DNA of 64,000 nt from Pseudomonadaceae bacterium (GCA_024743435.1 JANSWO010000004.1:62001-126000), one strand, 5' to 3'; shown: positions 38,704 to 48,088, counted from the first letter of the stretch. The notes: generated from the letters alone by a model not told the origin. Made by a program: numbers and translations.

Positions 38704-40011
38704 TTATCCCGCCAGCCGCTCGTTTAACTCCTTGTGAAAGTGCGCCACGCGCACTTCGCGCTCGCTCAACCAAGCCTTCTGAAAACCGCTGGATGCAGAA
38801 CCGGCTTGCACTTTGGCGAGCAGAGACAGGTCCTGGTCGACGGTGATCGTAAGGCTCTTACGGCCTTCCAGCACTTCGCTGTAGTGAAAAACGTCACGCT
38901 TAACACGGCCGTTTTCAATCTGGCCGGCCTCATCACTCACCGCGTGTAGACCGTGGGTCGTGATGTTGGCGCCGCCGAGTGCTGGATCAGGTTCGAGCTG
39001 TAGCGACCATTTGTCCATGAGCGATTTGCTAGGGTCGGTGGGGTGCGGCCGGGAGCGCATCATCCACAATCCCTCGGGCGTGCCGGAGAGAATGATGTTT
39101 GGGAACAGGTTGTACTGATAGACGCGCGTCAGTAGTTCGTCGCTGAAGTTGCGGTAGTCGTAGCCGCGTTGCCGGCAGGTTGCGCGCTTGGCCTGGGTGA
39201 TCGCTGCCGGAATATCTGGCACGCGACCAATGAAATCATTGGGGTTCAGCCCTACCGCCAACATGCCGGCGACCTGAGCATCCGTAGGCTCGTTTGGTAC
39301 GGGATAGCGACTATCGGTTATGAAGCCCTGTAGATGCAGGCCAGTGTGGCCGTTCTCGTAGAGTTCATTCACCTCGTTCGTGCAGTCGACAAACGATTTG
39401 TGCTGCGGATGAATGTAGTCGACGTGATAGAGCTCCGCGAAGTTGTCGATGATGGCCTTCCAGTTGCAATCCACCTCTGCCGTCTGATCTTCCAGCAGCG
39501 TCATCTTCTTGTAGTTGTACGGGGATACGCGCTCGATGATGGTGCCGAGAAAGCTGGCGAGAGTTTCCGGGGCGGGGCTCATGTTGACGAACACGAAGCC
39601 CTGCCATACATCGACATGCACGGGCGCGAGTCGCAAGCGATCGTCCGGGAGCCCGTTGCTGAACGTTGCGGCGTTTGGCGCGCTTCTCAGCGCACCATCC
39701 AGTTCGAAGGTCCATGCATGGTACGGACAGCGAATGACGGATAGGTCGCACAGGCCCTCATCGAGCAGCCTGGTGCCGCGATGCGTGCAGGCGTTGTGGA
39801 AGGCCGACAGACCCTTCTCGGTGCGAGCGATGATGATGCTATCGACGCCGCAGTCGAACGTTACGGTGCTGCCGATTTCGGCAAGATCGTTTTCCAGCGC
39901 GGCGAGCAGCCAGGTGTTGCGCCAGATCTTTTGCGTTTCTGCGCGCATGACGGTTGGATCGACATAGCGAGCACCATCAATCTCGACGCTTGCGGCAATC
40001 AACTCGCTCAT
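38704..40011 (-). CDS. Rieske-type ring-hydroxylating oxygenase, alpha subunit
   Basis: These oxygenases use a [2Fe-2S] Rieske centre and a mononuclear iron to hydroxylate aromatic, quaternary ammonium or other substrates. The Rieske ligands are CTHRG and, 20 residues later, CPYHAW. The catalytic domain has the iron-binding stretch DNFAELYHVDYIHPQH. The 435-residue size fits single-component alpha subunits. No reductase or ferredoxin is adjacent, so electrons must come from elsewhere; the distant rubredoxin is not an obvious donor. It is the last gene of the run SRPBCC-MFS-P450-Rieske, 66 bases after the P450. Confidence 0.92.
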   Translation of the reverse strand: MSELIAASVEIDGARYVDPTVMRAETQKIWRNTWLLAALENDLAEIGSTVTFDCGVDSIIIARTEKGLSAFHNACTHRGTRLLDEGLCDLSVIRCPYHAWTFELDGALRSAPNAATFSNGLPDDRLRLAPVHVDVWQGFVFVNMSPAPETLASFLGTIIERVSPYNYKKMTLLEDQTAEVDCNWKAIIDNFAELYHVDYIHPQHKSFVDCTNEVNELYENGHTGLHLQGFITDSRYPVPNEPTDAQVAGMLAVGLNPNDFIGRVPDIPAAITQAKRATCRQRGYDYRNFSDELLTRVYQYNLFPNIILSGTPEGLWMMRSRPHPTDPSKSLMDKWSLQLEPDPALGGANITTHGLHAVSDEAGQIENGRVKRDVFHYSEVLEGRKSLTITVDQDLSLLAKVQAGSASSGFQKAWLSEREVRVAHFHKELNERLAG

Positions 40012-40077
40012 GCGATTTCTCCCAACGATGTATGCGGTAGCGCTCGAGTATAGAGCGCAGATTGAATGCTGTGTAAG

Positions 40078-41379
40078 TCAGCTGATTTGGGTATTGAGGG
40101 TGGTCGTGACCGGCCGAGACGCATGCGCTGGGTCAAGCGGTTCGAACACAGGGGGGCCTTCGAAAGACAAGCCTTCCTGCACCAGCAATGCCGTTGCCAG
40201 TGGCAGGTACGCCCGCGTAACGCCCATGCCAAGGCAAAGGTGTTTGCCACCACCAAAGGCGTTAGGCCGCTCCGCGCCGTCGACAAGCCATCGCTCTGGG
40301 TTGAAACGCAGAGGCTCTGGGTATCGGCTTGGGTCGAAGTGCGCGAGGCCATGCATGTGTTGCACGAGTGTTCCCGCTGGCAATTCTCGACCGAGCACCG
40401 CGACATCGCGCTCAGTGCGCTTTGGCACAACAGGGGCCGGCAGAAACATGCGCTCACTTTCTTTGATCACTGCGCTCAGAACGGGCAGGTTTTTCATGCC
40501 GCTTAAAGTGCTCAGATCGACGCCATCCAGTTCTTCCCGGAGCCGATACAGCCAGGGCGAGTCGTGAATAGACCACAGTAAGCCGCACAACAAGTTGGCG
40601 ATATTGCCGACCCCCGCAATGCTGAGCAGATAGGTGGCATGCAACAGTTCTTCACGCGTCAGCCGCGCCATGCCTTCCGGTGGTTCGCGCTTGAGCAGGA
40701 GCGACAGCGAATCATCGGCCGGTTCGGCGACGAGATGCTCGTCCAGCACTGCGTTGAAAAAGGCGAAAGCCGTGCTGCGCAGGCTTTGATAGCTCTGGCG
40801 GTAAAACCAGGGTTGCTGTTCGGCCGCGCTGATCTGGACACCGGCGATGAAGTTTTCTTCGAACTCGCAGAGCTTGCTGATCGATCGATCGTCCGCGTTC
40901 GTGTGTACCTGGCTTTGTGTCAGCGCCTTCGTAAAAAGGTGGCAGGCTGAGGCGTGTAACTCGATGGTTTGGCCTCGCCACTGAGCAATGCCTGCCGTCA
41001 TCACGGCAGCGCTGGTGCTGATGTCGCGTCTTAACGCCGCAACGCCAAATGCCGGCAGCAGCAGCTTGCGTAGCCGGCGATGGGCTTCGCCGTCGAGCGC
41101 TGAAACGTGTTCCGGCCCCAACTGGCTGTGAAAGACCTTCGCTGCATCTGTACGCGCGTACGACCAGAGCTGCGGTGTGCTCCAGCTGACTTTGTTGGCC
41201 TCCGCGGAAGCCATGACAACGACGGGCTCGCCGTCACCAACCAATTCGATGACAGGCCCGAGCCGAGCCACTGCGTCCACCCACGCAGCGACCGGAGCGC
41301 CCAGCATAGACGGCTCCGTCATCAGCGTGCTCGCGGACGTTGGCAATTCACTCCAGTGCAGCTGAGGCAGCGGATTCAT
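40078..41379 (-). CDS. Cytochrome P450 with altered I-helix
   Basis: The heme-binding loop NAFGGGKHLCLGMG contains the thiolate cysteine, and the K-helix ExxR motif is ESER. The I-helix reads LLSIAGVGNIANLL. Aligned with P450cam (VGGLDTVVNF), the acid-alcohol pair Asp-Thr that manages protons for O2 activation is replaced by Gly-Asn. Otherwise the 433-residue bacterial class I architecture is intact. It lies 6 bases after the MFS gene and before the Rieske gene. Oxidation of an imported hydrophobic compound is inferred from context only. No dedicated ferredoxin is nearby. Confidence 0.92.
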   Translation of the reverse strand: MNPLPQLHWSELPTSASTLMTEPSMLGAPVAAWVDAVARLGPVIELVGDGEPVVVMASAEANKVSWSTPQLWSYARTDAAKVFHSQLGPEHVSALDGEAHRRLRKLLLPAFGVAALRRDISTSAAVMTAGIAQWRGQTIELHASACHLFTKALTQSQVHTNADDRSISKLCEFEENFIAGVQISAAEQQPWFYRQSYQSLRSTAFAFFNAVLDEHLVAEPADDSLSLLLKREPPEGMARLTREELLHATYLLSIAGVGNIANLLCGLLWSIHDSPWLYRLREELDGVDLSTLSGMKNLPVLSAVIKESERMFLPAPVVPKRTERDVAVLGRELPAGTLVQHMHGLAHFDPSRYPEPLRFNPERWLVDGAERPNAFGGGKHLCLGMGVTRAYLPLATALLVQEGLSFEGPPVFEPLDPAHASRPVTTTLNTQIS

Positions 41380-41385
41380 AGATGC

Positions 41386-42579
41386 TTATGCGTTGTTGGT
41401 TGCGGTGGATAACTGTCGGCGATTGCGAATGCCCAGCCACTCGACAACCGCTAGCGTTATGACGACAACGGCAAGGATGCCCGCTGAGAAAGTTAGGGCA
41501 TCACTCAGCTCGCCAGTTCGTTCCACAACGCTTGCGCTGACAAGCGGCGCCAGGGCGCTTCCGGATGTCGACATCAGAAGCAGGTAGGCGATATTTCTAT
41601 GGCCGGGAATCGACACCTGAGCAAGTGCGTACGCGGTATAGGCATTGAAGGTTGCCGACACCGACAATCCGTAAGCGAAAGCGAGCAGCATGGCTTGCGA
41701 CTGGCTCGTGACATCAACTAATAGCACAACGCTCGCAAGACTCAGGCCGACAAAGCCGTAGACCAGTAGCCGTACGTTGATCTTGGACACCAGCCAGGTG
41801 CCAGCGATGGACCCGAAGAATGCGGTAGCGAAGACAGACGACATGAAGTCGCCGGCAACCGCGCTATCGTCAGCGAAACGCTCAGAGATGAGTTGCGGCG
41901 CCCAGATGAACATCGAAATCTTGGCCAGCATGAACAGCAGCAGCGACACACCCAGCAACACAATGCGCGCATTCCACTCGTTAGGCGCCTCCTGTTCCTC
42001 GTTCTTCTGCGGCTCGTTACCCGCTTCGAAGTCCGATGACATGGCCAGCAGCACAACGACCGCAATGATGCCCAGTACCACCAGATAGACGCTGCTGAAT
42101 GGCATGTCGCGAGTCAGAAACCAGGTGGCTAGCCAGGCGTAGAGAAAACCGCCGCCGTTGAACATCGCATCCTGAGCGACGATCGCCGTCTGGCGCGCCC
42201 GGCCCTGCCACAGAAGCGTGATCTGTGTGCCAGCGCCGGTCAGCGCAAGGCTGATGCCAAAGCCGAACAGAAACAGCCACAGAAACAGCCAATCAAAATC
42301 GGCTTGCCAATGTATGGCTGCTAGGGCGCCGCCGCAGAGCGCAAGGCTGGCTATGGTCATGCGCTTTATTGAGATGTGGTCGAAGATGAAGAACGCAAAA
42401 AGCTGGCCGACCATGGAGGCTCCGGTGAACCAGCTGAACTGGGCCGCCATGTCCGTAACCTGCACGCCATACTGCTCGGCCGCTGATGGTACGAGCAGCC
42501 CGATGGTCGTGACCACACCGGCAATGATGAGTGTGGCGCTCTGGCAGATGAACAGGAGTTGCAGTCGGTTGCGGCTCAC
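41386..42579 (-). CDS. MFS transporter
   Basis: The 397 residues give about twelve membrane helices, with a cytoplasmic loop (SSDFEAGNEPQKNEEQEAPN) in the middle. This is the normal 6+6 arrangement of the major facilitator superfamily. The sequence has some likeness to TsgA-type members. Translation starts at GTG. Its stop lies 6 bases before the P450 start, which strongly suggests co-transcription and uptake or efflux of the compound handled by the two oxygenases. Confidence 0.85.
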   Translation of the reverse strand: MSRNRLQLLFICQSATLIIAGVVTTIGLLVPSAAEQYGVQVTDMAAQFSWFTGASMVGQLFAFFIFDHISIKRMTIASLALCGGALAAIHWQADFDWLFLWLFLFGFGISLALTGAGTQITLLWQGRARQTAIVAQDAMFNGGGFLYAWLATWFLTRDMPFSSVYLVVLGIIAVVVLLAMSSDFEAGNEPQKNEEQEAPNEWNARIVLLGVSLLLFMLAKISMFIWAPQLISERFADDSAVAGDFMSSVFATAFFGSIAGTWLVSKINVRLLVYGFVGLSLASVVLLVDVTSQSQAMLLAFAYGLSVSATFNAYTAYALAQVSIPGHRNIAYLLLMSTSGSALAPLVSASVVERTGELSDALTFSAGILAVVVITLAVVEWLGIRNRRQLSTATNNA

Positions 42580-42685
42580 GAGGAAACCCGGTTCGAGTAA
42601 GCCTTAAGAGTCGCTAGTCGGGAGTGAAAGCGCAAACAGTTTTACGGACAGATTCCGCCCAACAACGGTGCATCGCGCGCGGGGT

Positions 42686-43093
42686 TCAGACGCTCTGGCC
42701 CAGAAAATTCTGCAACCCCTGAATGTAGCTGTCCCAGCCGCTGCGGTGGTTTGCGACCGATTCTGCTTTGCTGAAGCCGCTATGGAATATGGTGACGCGT
42801 GTGCCTGCGCCCACGGCCTCAAAGCGAACGTCGATGGTGCTGATTTCGCCATCGCCGTTCCACTCCCAGGTATAGACGACTCGCTCACCCGGCTCGACAA
42901 GCGAAAACACGCCATCGTTGCGACCGCTGAACTCGGGAGTGTCCATGATGAGACGATAATGGCCGCCCACCACGGGGTTTACATCCATAGAGGTCGCCGG
43001 CGGAATCACAGTGTCCGACGACACCCAGGCTGCATAGACATCGGCAACCTCTGCTTGCAACTCGTAATGTTGTGTGATCTCAAGGCTCGTCAT
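42686..43093 (-). CDS. SRPBCC/AHSA1-family protein
   Basis: The frame is open from 43462, but the conserved domain starts at ATG 43093 (MTSLEITQHYELQAEVADVY) and runs 135 residues. It shows the AHSA1-type START fold: AAWVSSDTVI, VVGGHYRLIMDTPEF, ERVVYTWEW, TRVTIFHSGF and a final helix with GWDSYIQGLQNFL. Members bind hydrophobic ligands or act as co-chaperones. It stands 106 bases before the MFS gene on the same strand and may be the first gene of the oxygenase operon. Confidence 0.82.
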   Translation of the reverse strand: MTSLEITQHYELQAEVADVYAAWVSSDTVIPPATSMDVNPVVGGHYRLIMDTPEFSGRNDGVFSLVEPGERVVYTWEWNGDGEISTIDVRFEAVGAGTRVTIFHSGFSKAESVANHRSGWDSYIQGLQNFLGQSV

Positions 43094-43328
43094 TGCACAC
43101 CACCCCGTGGTTGTTTGGCCGGTCAACTGGCTAGCGCGAGAGTAGCAACCAGCGGCCAGGCGCGAAGTTATCCGAGTTTGCGCTGATAGCGCTGCTGGGA
43201 GTAGTCTCAAGCAGAAGGGGATTTTCTTGACGGTCTCGTCGAGTAGCGCCTTGGCCCAGGCGCTGGTCAAAATGCGACAAGGCGCGGCAACCGAACTGCT
43301 GCGTTGCACTAACTGGGGGGAGAAAATA

Positions 43329-44750
43329 ATGAGCATTCTAAAGCGGCCGCTATTAGCGGTTGTGGCGCTGCTGCTATCGATATCGGCATTTGCTGAAACC
43401 GAAGTGCCGCAGGATTCACGCGAGTTTTTTGTCGATGAAAGCAAGCTGCCATTCGAGAGCATTCTGGGGCTGCCATCGCAGACAGCCTGGGGCGTGCTCG
43501 AGGGCGCGGGTTATCAGATCGAAATTCCGGACAACTGGAATGGCGATCTGGTCATGTACACCCACGGCTTTCGTGGCGAAGGCGAAGAGTTAACGGTTGA
43601 TGCGCCGCCGCTTCGCGCCTGGTTCATGGCGAACGGCTACGCCTGGGCTGCATCGTCCTATTCCAAGAATTACTACGACGTAAAGGCGGGTATTGAGAGC
43701 ACCAACGCACTCGCGCGTTACTTTACGCAGGAGTACGGCGAGCCCAATCGAACGTTCATCACTGGCTTCTCCATGGGTGGCCATGTCATTGGCGCGGCTA
43801 TTGAGATGTTCCCGAATATTAAGTGCCCGCGTGGTAAAGGCGGCGCGACGTGCCGGCGCATTGCTGACGTACTTGGCAAGTTGTCGGGTGGTGTTGCCTA
43901 CGACGGCGCTGTACCGATGTGCGGCGTGATGGGCGATGAAGCCCTCTTCGACTACTTCGGTGACTTCGGCCTCGCGGCTGAAGCGAACGCTGGCATTACC
44001 TCCGTGTATCCGCCGCCGGAAGACTACGCTGTTACTGTATTGCCTCAGCTCATCGCTGCGTTGTTCACGGACTTTGGCGCGGGTTTCCCCGTGTTTCTTA
44101 CGGAGGCGGGTGAGCGCCAGAAAGCATTGACCAAGCAGCTGAGTGGTGGTGAGCGCCCGGTTTTCGATGAAGCCTACCCTGCTTTTCAGGGGCTGCTGTT
44201 CAGCTTTACCGGTTCCACGTCGGATCTGTCGGGCGTGCTTCCGGGTGATAACTACGACAACACTGACCGGCTTTATCAACTCGATGCCAGCCGCGGACTG
44301 ACGCGCGAGGAGCGCGCACTCAACCGCGCGATTCTTCGCCTTGAAGCAGACCCCAATGCGAATCCGGATAAGCTGATTGGCTTGGAGCGCTTGCCGATCA
44401 TCACAGGCCGACTGGCCATCCCGGTGGTATCGGTTCACACGCTGGGCGATCTGTTTGTGCCGTTCTCCATGCAGCAGATCTATGCGCGCGAAGCGAAGGC
44501 GAATGGCCGTGAAGGCCTGTTGGTCTCTCGTGCTACCCGCGCCATCGGCCACTGTGAGTTTTCAGGCGATGAACTCGTCACCTCCTTTGCTGACATGGTC
44601 AACTGGGTGAACACCGGTGAGCGGCCTGCGGGTGATGACATTCTGGATCGCGCCAACGTTGCAGATCCGAACTTTGGCTGCCAGTTCAGCGAGGGCGAGG
44701 TTGCGTCCCGCCTTGGCATTCCAGCCTGTTCTTCTGAGGATGCGATCTAG
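43329..44750 (+). CDS. Secreted alpha/beta hydrolase
   Basis: The frame is open from 43227. ATG 43329 is chosen because GGGGGGAG lies seven bases upstream and a signal peptide follows at once (MSILKRPLLAVVALLLSISA). The nucleophile elbow is TGFSMGGH. The acid is likely the Asp in HTLGDLFVPF and the histidine that in AIGHCEFSG, giving a full Ser-Asp-His triad. The 473-residue protein is larger than simple lipases, with an inserted helical region around 230-330. It is divergent from the SRPBCC-MFS-P450-Rieske genes. An extracytoplasmic esterase feeding that pathway is a plausible inference. Confidence 0.85.
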   Translation: MSILKRPLLAVVALLLSISAFAETEVPQDSREFFVDESKLPFESILGLPSQTAWGVLEGAGYQIEIPDNWNGDLVMYTHGFRGEGEELTVDAPPLRAWFMANGYAWAASSYSKNYYDVKAGIESTNALARYFTQEYGEPNRTFITGFSMGGHVIGAAIEMFPNIKCPRGKGGATCRRIADVLGKLSGGVAYDGAVPMCGVMGDEALFDYFGDFGLAAEANAGITSVYPPPEDYAVTVLPQLIAALFTDFGAGFPVFLTEAGERQKALTKQLSGGERPVFDEAYPAFQGLLFSFTGSTSDLSGVLPGDNYDNTDRLYQLDASRGLTREERALNRAILRLEADPNANPDKLIGLERLPIITGRLAIPVVSVHTLGDLFVPFSMQQIYAREAKANGREGLLVSRATRAIGHCEFSGDELVTSFADMVNWVNTGERPAGDDILDRANVADPNFGCQFSEGEVASRLGIPACSSEDAI

Positions 44751-44836
44751 CACCTCGTTTTCGGACCTGGCCTGGGAGCGCACGCTCCTGGGTCAGTGCC
44801 GTCACCTCTTCTCTGCGCTGCCCCAGACTCTGCGCC

Positions 44837-45358
44837 CTACTCCGTGGCTTCCTGCTTCTGTCCCTGCTTCTCTCCATGCCTCTGGGCTTGAGTTTCGGCA
44901 AGAGCCTTCTCAATTGCCGCATCGGCCATGGCCAGCCTGACTTCGACATCCAGATACGCAGCCAGTATTGGCTGCATTTTGGTCATGCCTTCCTCGCTGA
45001 AATCCACAGGGTCCAGCCCGCTGGCTTCGAGTTGAGCGATATAGGCCTCTACTTCGGCGAGCTCTGCGTCCAATCGCGCAAGCTCGTTTTCGGCGGCAGC
45101 CTTGGCGGCTCGCGCGATTTGCAGGTCTGTCGGTGCGCTCGCTGCCTCGCTCGCGGCGCTGACCTCGCTCGCGGCTCTATCTTCGCGCGCGGCTCTATCT
45201 TCGCTCGCGGCGCTGGCCATGCTGGCGGTGACGTTGTCTGCCTGGGGCGCGGCTTGCACCGGTGTTTCTGGCTGAGAAGTCGAATTGCCGGTGTTCCACC
45301 ACCAAGCGGCCGCGGCGGCAATTAGGAGCAGAATCAGAATCGGTGCGAGTTTGTTCAT
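44837..45358 (-). CDS. Membrane-anchored Ala/Glu-rich coiled-coil protein
   Basis: No family was recognised. The 173 residues start with a single hydrophobic anchor (LAPILILLLIAAAAAWWW), followed by a linker built from short repeats of S-E-D-R-A-A and S-E-A-A. A predicted coiled coil follows (LQIARAAKAAAENELARLDA onward) and a Gln/Lys tail. The linker comes from a near-perfect DNA tandem repeat around 45155-45210. An inner-membrane anchored periplasmic spacer or a lipoprotein-like stalk is possible. It lies alone between the hydrolase and a LysE exporter. Confidence 0.55.
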   Translation of the reverse strand: MNKLAPILILLLIAAAAAWWWNTGNSTSQPETPVQAAPQADNVTASMASAASEDRAAREDRAASEVSAASEAASAPTDLQIARAAKAAAENELARLDAELAEVEAYIAQLEASGLDPVDFSEEGMTKMQPILAAYLDVEVRLAMADAAIEKALAETQAQRHGEKQGQKQEATE

Positions 45359-45406
45359 AGTGGCATCCTGCGGTGTGCTCAGCGTTTCATGAGGAATGCG
45401 AGCACT

Positions 45407-46009
45407 CTATCCCAGCCAGCCTCGAATCACGGGTGCCAGGGACGTTAGCAGCAGTGCCGCCATGATTCGATTGAACCAGCGCAACCGCGTGGGGCTACGC
45501 AGCAGGCTCGCAAGGCGCTGGCCGATGAGTGTCCAGGTACTGATGCAGGGAAGATTGATGAGTCCGAACACAACGACCACCGTCAGGATATCGGCAGAAG
45601 CCTGCCCAGGCGCGTACAGGCTCATGGCGCTGACGCCCATAGTCCACGCTTTCGGGTTCACCCACTGAAACGCAGCGGATTGCAAAAACGTTAACGGCTT
45701 GCCTGATGAACTTGTGCTGTCTGGCCGGCTGGCTGTCGCGATTCGCCAGGCCAGGTACAGCAGATAGCCAGTGCACACCACTTGCAGTGTGGTCAGCGCC
45801 AGCGGATAACGCTCGAATAGCGCCATCAGGCCAAGGCCGACACCGAGCAGCATCACCATGAAGCCGAGCGTTACCCCAATCATATGTGGCAGGGATCGGC
45901 GTAGACCGAAATTGGCGCCGGACGCCATCAGCATGAGGTTGTTGGGTCCGGGCGTGATGGAGGAGACGAATGCGAACATCGCAAGGGCGGCTAGTTGATC
46001 GATGCTCAT
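45407..46009 (-). CDS. LysE/RhtB-family amino-acid exporter
   Basis: The 200-residue membrane protein has the family signature SSITPGPNNLMLMASGANFG near the N-terminus and six membrane helices. It ends with WFNRIMAALLLTSLAPVIRGWL. ATG 46009 (MSIDQLAALAMFAFV) is preferred over the upstream in-frame start at 46027 by analogy with relatives. These exporters remove amino acids such as threonine, homoserine or lysine; the substrate here is not predictable. Confidence 0.88.
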   Translation of the reverse strand: MSIDQLAALAMFAFVSSITPGPNNLMLMASGANFGLRRSLPHMIGVTLGFMVMLLGVGLGLMALFERYPLALTTLQVVCTGYLLYLAWRIATASRPDSTSSSGKPLTFLQSAAFQWVNPKAWTMGVSAMSLYAPGQASADILTVVVVFGLINLPCISTWTLIGQRLASLLRSPTRLRWFNRIMAALLLTSLAPVIRGWLG

Positions 46010-46113
46010 GGTAGTGCGGCTCTGCAAAGCGCTTTGGTTGTGGTTATGGGCTTGCGCTCATGAGTCTGCCGCCACAGACTGATCAGACTGTTCGGGGAGT
46101 AGAGGATACCCTT

Positions 46114-46668
46114 ATGTTTGGTTCGCTGTATGACTTTGCCAAAGGTGTTGGCAAGAAAATCTTCACCTCAGACGCCGAAGCCGCGATGGATATTCAGCGT
46201 CATATCGAGAGCAATAACCCGGGTGTCAGCCCGCTTCATGTCGAGTTCGATGACGGCTGCGTAACGCTGCGAGGCTTCGCTGACTCTCCGGCAGCGCGCG
46301 AAGAGTGCATCCTGCTCGCGGGTAATGTCGAAGGCGTCGAAAAGGTTGTTGCGGACATGCTCGACACCCGCAAGCCGAAAGCGCCCGCGGCGGCTAGTAG
46401 CGAGCCTGCGGCTGCTAATAAAGAGCCTGCGGCGGATAGCGAGCCCGCGGCGAGTAACCAGTCGCAGGCTTCAGCAAACGAGCCCAGCGCCGAAGCCGCG
46501 CCGGAAGAAAGTCGTTTTTACGAAATCCAGAAAGGCGATACGCTCTGGGCGATTGCGTCCAAGGCCTATGGCAACGGAGCCCGCTATACCGAGATCGTCG
46601 ATGCCAACCCTAACGTGATCGACAATCCGGACCGAATCTACCCGGGACAGAAAATTCGAATTCCCTAG
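46114..46668 (+). CDS. BON-LysM protein, Kbp (YgaU)-like
   Basis: The start at ATG 46114 gives MFGSLYDFAKGVGKKIF, matching the N-terminus of E. coli Kbp. A BON domain follows (HVEFDDGCVTLRGFADS) and then a C-terminal LysM domain (FYEIQKGDTLWAIASKAYGN to IYPGQKIRIP). E. coli Kbp is a cytoplasmic K+ sensor of 149 residues. This one has 184 because a repetitive Ala-Pro-Glu-Ser linker of about 45 residues is inserted between the domains. K+ binding is inferred from the family. Confidence 0.82.
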   Translation: MFGSLYDFAKGVGKKIFTSDAEAAMDIQRHIESNNPGVSPLHVEFDDGCVTLRGFADSPAAREECILLAGNVEGVEKVVADMLDTRKPKAPAAASSEPAAANKEPAADSEPAASNQSQASANEPSAEAAPEESRFYEIQKGDTLWAIASKAYGNGARYTEIVDANPNVIDNPDRIYPGQKIRIP

Positions 46669-46690
46669 CAAGGTTCAGCTGGCTTGACCG

Positions 46691-48047
46691 ATGAGCGAGT
46701 CGCAATCGATTGATCACCACGGCGCGGCCGACACCGGCCGCGACACAGCACCCGCGGTTGTGGTTCCCGCCAAGCGGTTGCGCGCCGCTGAGGTCGATGA
46801 TTCGCGGCGCGCGCTTCGCTTTACCACCCCCCCTGTTTGCGCTTGGAATGGCGCTGGAATCGGCCAGTCATGCGGTTACCGGTGGCCCATTGCTGCTGTT
46901 TGTCACACCAGCGTTAGTGTCGGCGGTCTGCGTAGTATTGAGCCTCCTCTTCTGGCGAGGCACGCAGCCAAGCTACCCGCAGTGGTGGCTATGCGGTTTG
47001 CTGGTGCTGCTCCTTACCGTCGTCTGGCAACATATATTTGTCGGCTCTTCTCTGCTCTCCGCGATTTTCTCGGGCATGGCGGTCATCGCCTGTGCTGCGT
47101 TGATCATGCCAATTGTGCCGGCACTTATCGCAACCACGATGAGTTGGCTGGGTTTGATCCTGTCTCTGGTGGTATTGGGCGCGGGCTCTCCGGCTGCTAA
47201 CTTTCCTCTGCCACTGCTTGCCCTTGGGATGGCGTTCATCGTCTACATGGCGCGCCGGCGTGCGATCTACCTTTCCGAGCAAGCGCTTGTCCTGCAGGAA
47301 GAGGTGGCTCGACAGGAATCCATCGCCCGTGAGCGTGCCAGCCAGTTGAGCTACGCGGGCACCATCGCCCAGGGTCTTGCACATAACCTGAGCAATCAAT
47401 TGCAGGTTCAGGTTGCGTCGCTGGAACTGGCTGAGGCGTACCTCGATCCGGCGCAACCGGCTGATGCAAACAAAGCTCGGCAGCATGTCGAGAACGCGGC
47501 GCGGGCGAGCGAAGCTTCTACGGCTTTAGTCGCCAAGCTTCAGATCTACGCAGGCTTTTCCGGCAACCGACCGGCTGCGCACGTCGTAGGTGATCTGTGC
47601 GCTGCACTGCTCGATAAAGAAAACGGATTGCCAGCGTTTGAGTATGTGCAGGACTGTGCGCCAGGCATGTCGATCATCGCGGATCGCAGCGGGCTACACA
47701 GCTCGCTACAGGAACTACTGCGCAACGCGCAAAGGGCAGTTGAGCAATCCGGCGTTCGTCCAGCGCGCATCGAGCTGCGTGTTTCGGGGCAGCCACAACG
47801 CGGTGAAGCTGGCGTTGCCTTCGATGTTGTGGATAACGGTTGCGGTTTTGCCCCGGATTTACTCGACAGCGCATCCGAGCCCTTTGTCACCTCTCAGCCG
47901 GCGGCTCTGAGCGGGTTGGGATTGTCCGCTGTGAGTGGCTTCGCTCGTATGCACGGCGGCCGGCTCAGTGTGCTCGCAACGAGCGATGCAGGCTCGACCG
48001 TGCGCTTGTGGCTACCGACGAACGCGGTTGGACCTTACGAGCTATAG
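46691..48047 (+). CDS. Membrane histidine kinase, possibly frameshifted at a C7 tract
   Basis: Most of the protein reads in one frame from about 46800: PLFALGMALESASHAVTGG, about six membrane helices, then a coiled segment. The phosphoacceptor box is AQGLAHNLSNQLQVQV. The ATPase domain has SSLQELLRNAQRAVEQ, VVDNGCGF and GLGLSAVSGF. Upstream, a natural-looking N-terminus (MSESQSIDHHGAADTG) lies in another frame starting at ATG 46691. The two join at seven consecutive C bases (46827-46833), and with six Cs they would fuse. Alternatively the kinase starts in its own frame at TTG 46710 or ATG 46797. No response regulator is adjacent. Its H-box resembles the 23.5 kb kinase. Confidence 0.75.
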
Positions 48048-48088
48048 CCCTGCTGGGAAATCAGCCTGGGCCGACATATCCTGCCAGT

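Noticed and set aside
44771-44790. Terminator between the secreted hydrolase and the coiled-coil gene
   Set aside because: The short GGAGC/GCTCC stem has no T-run and is too weak to call.
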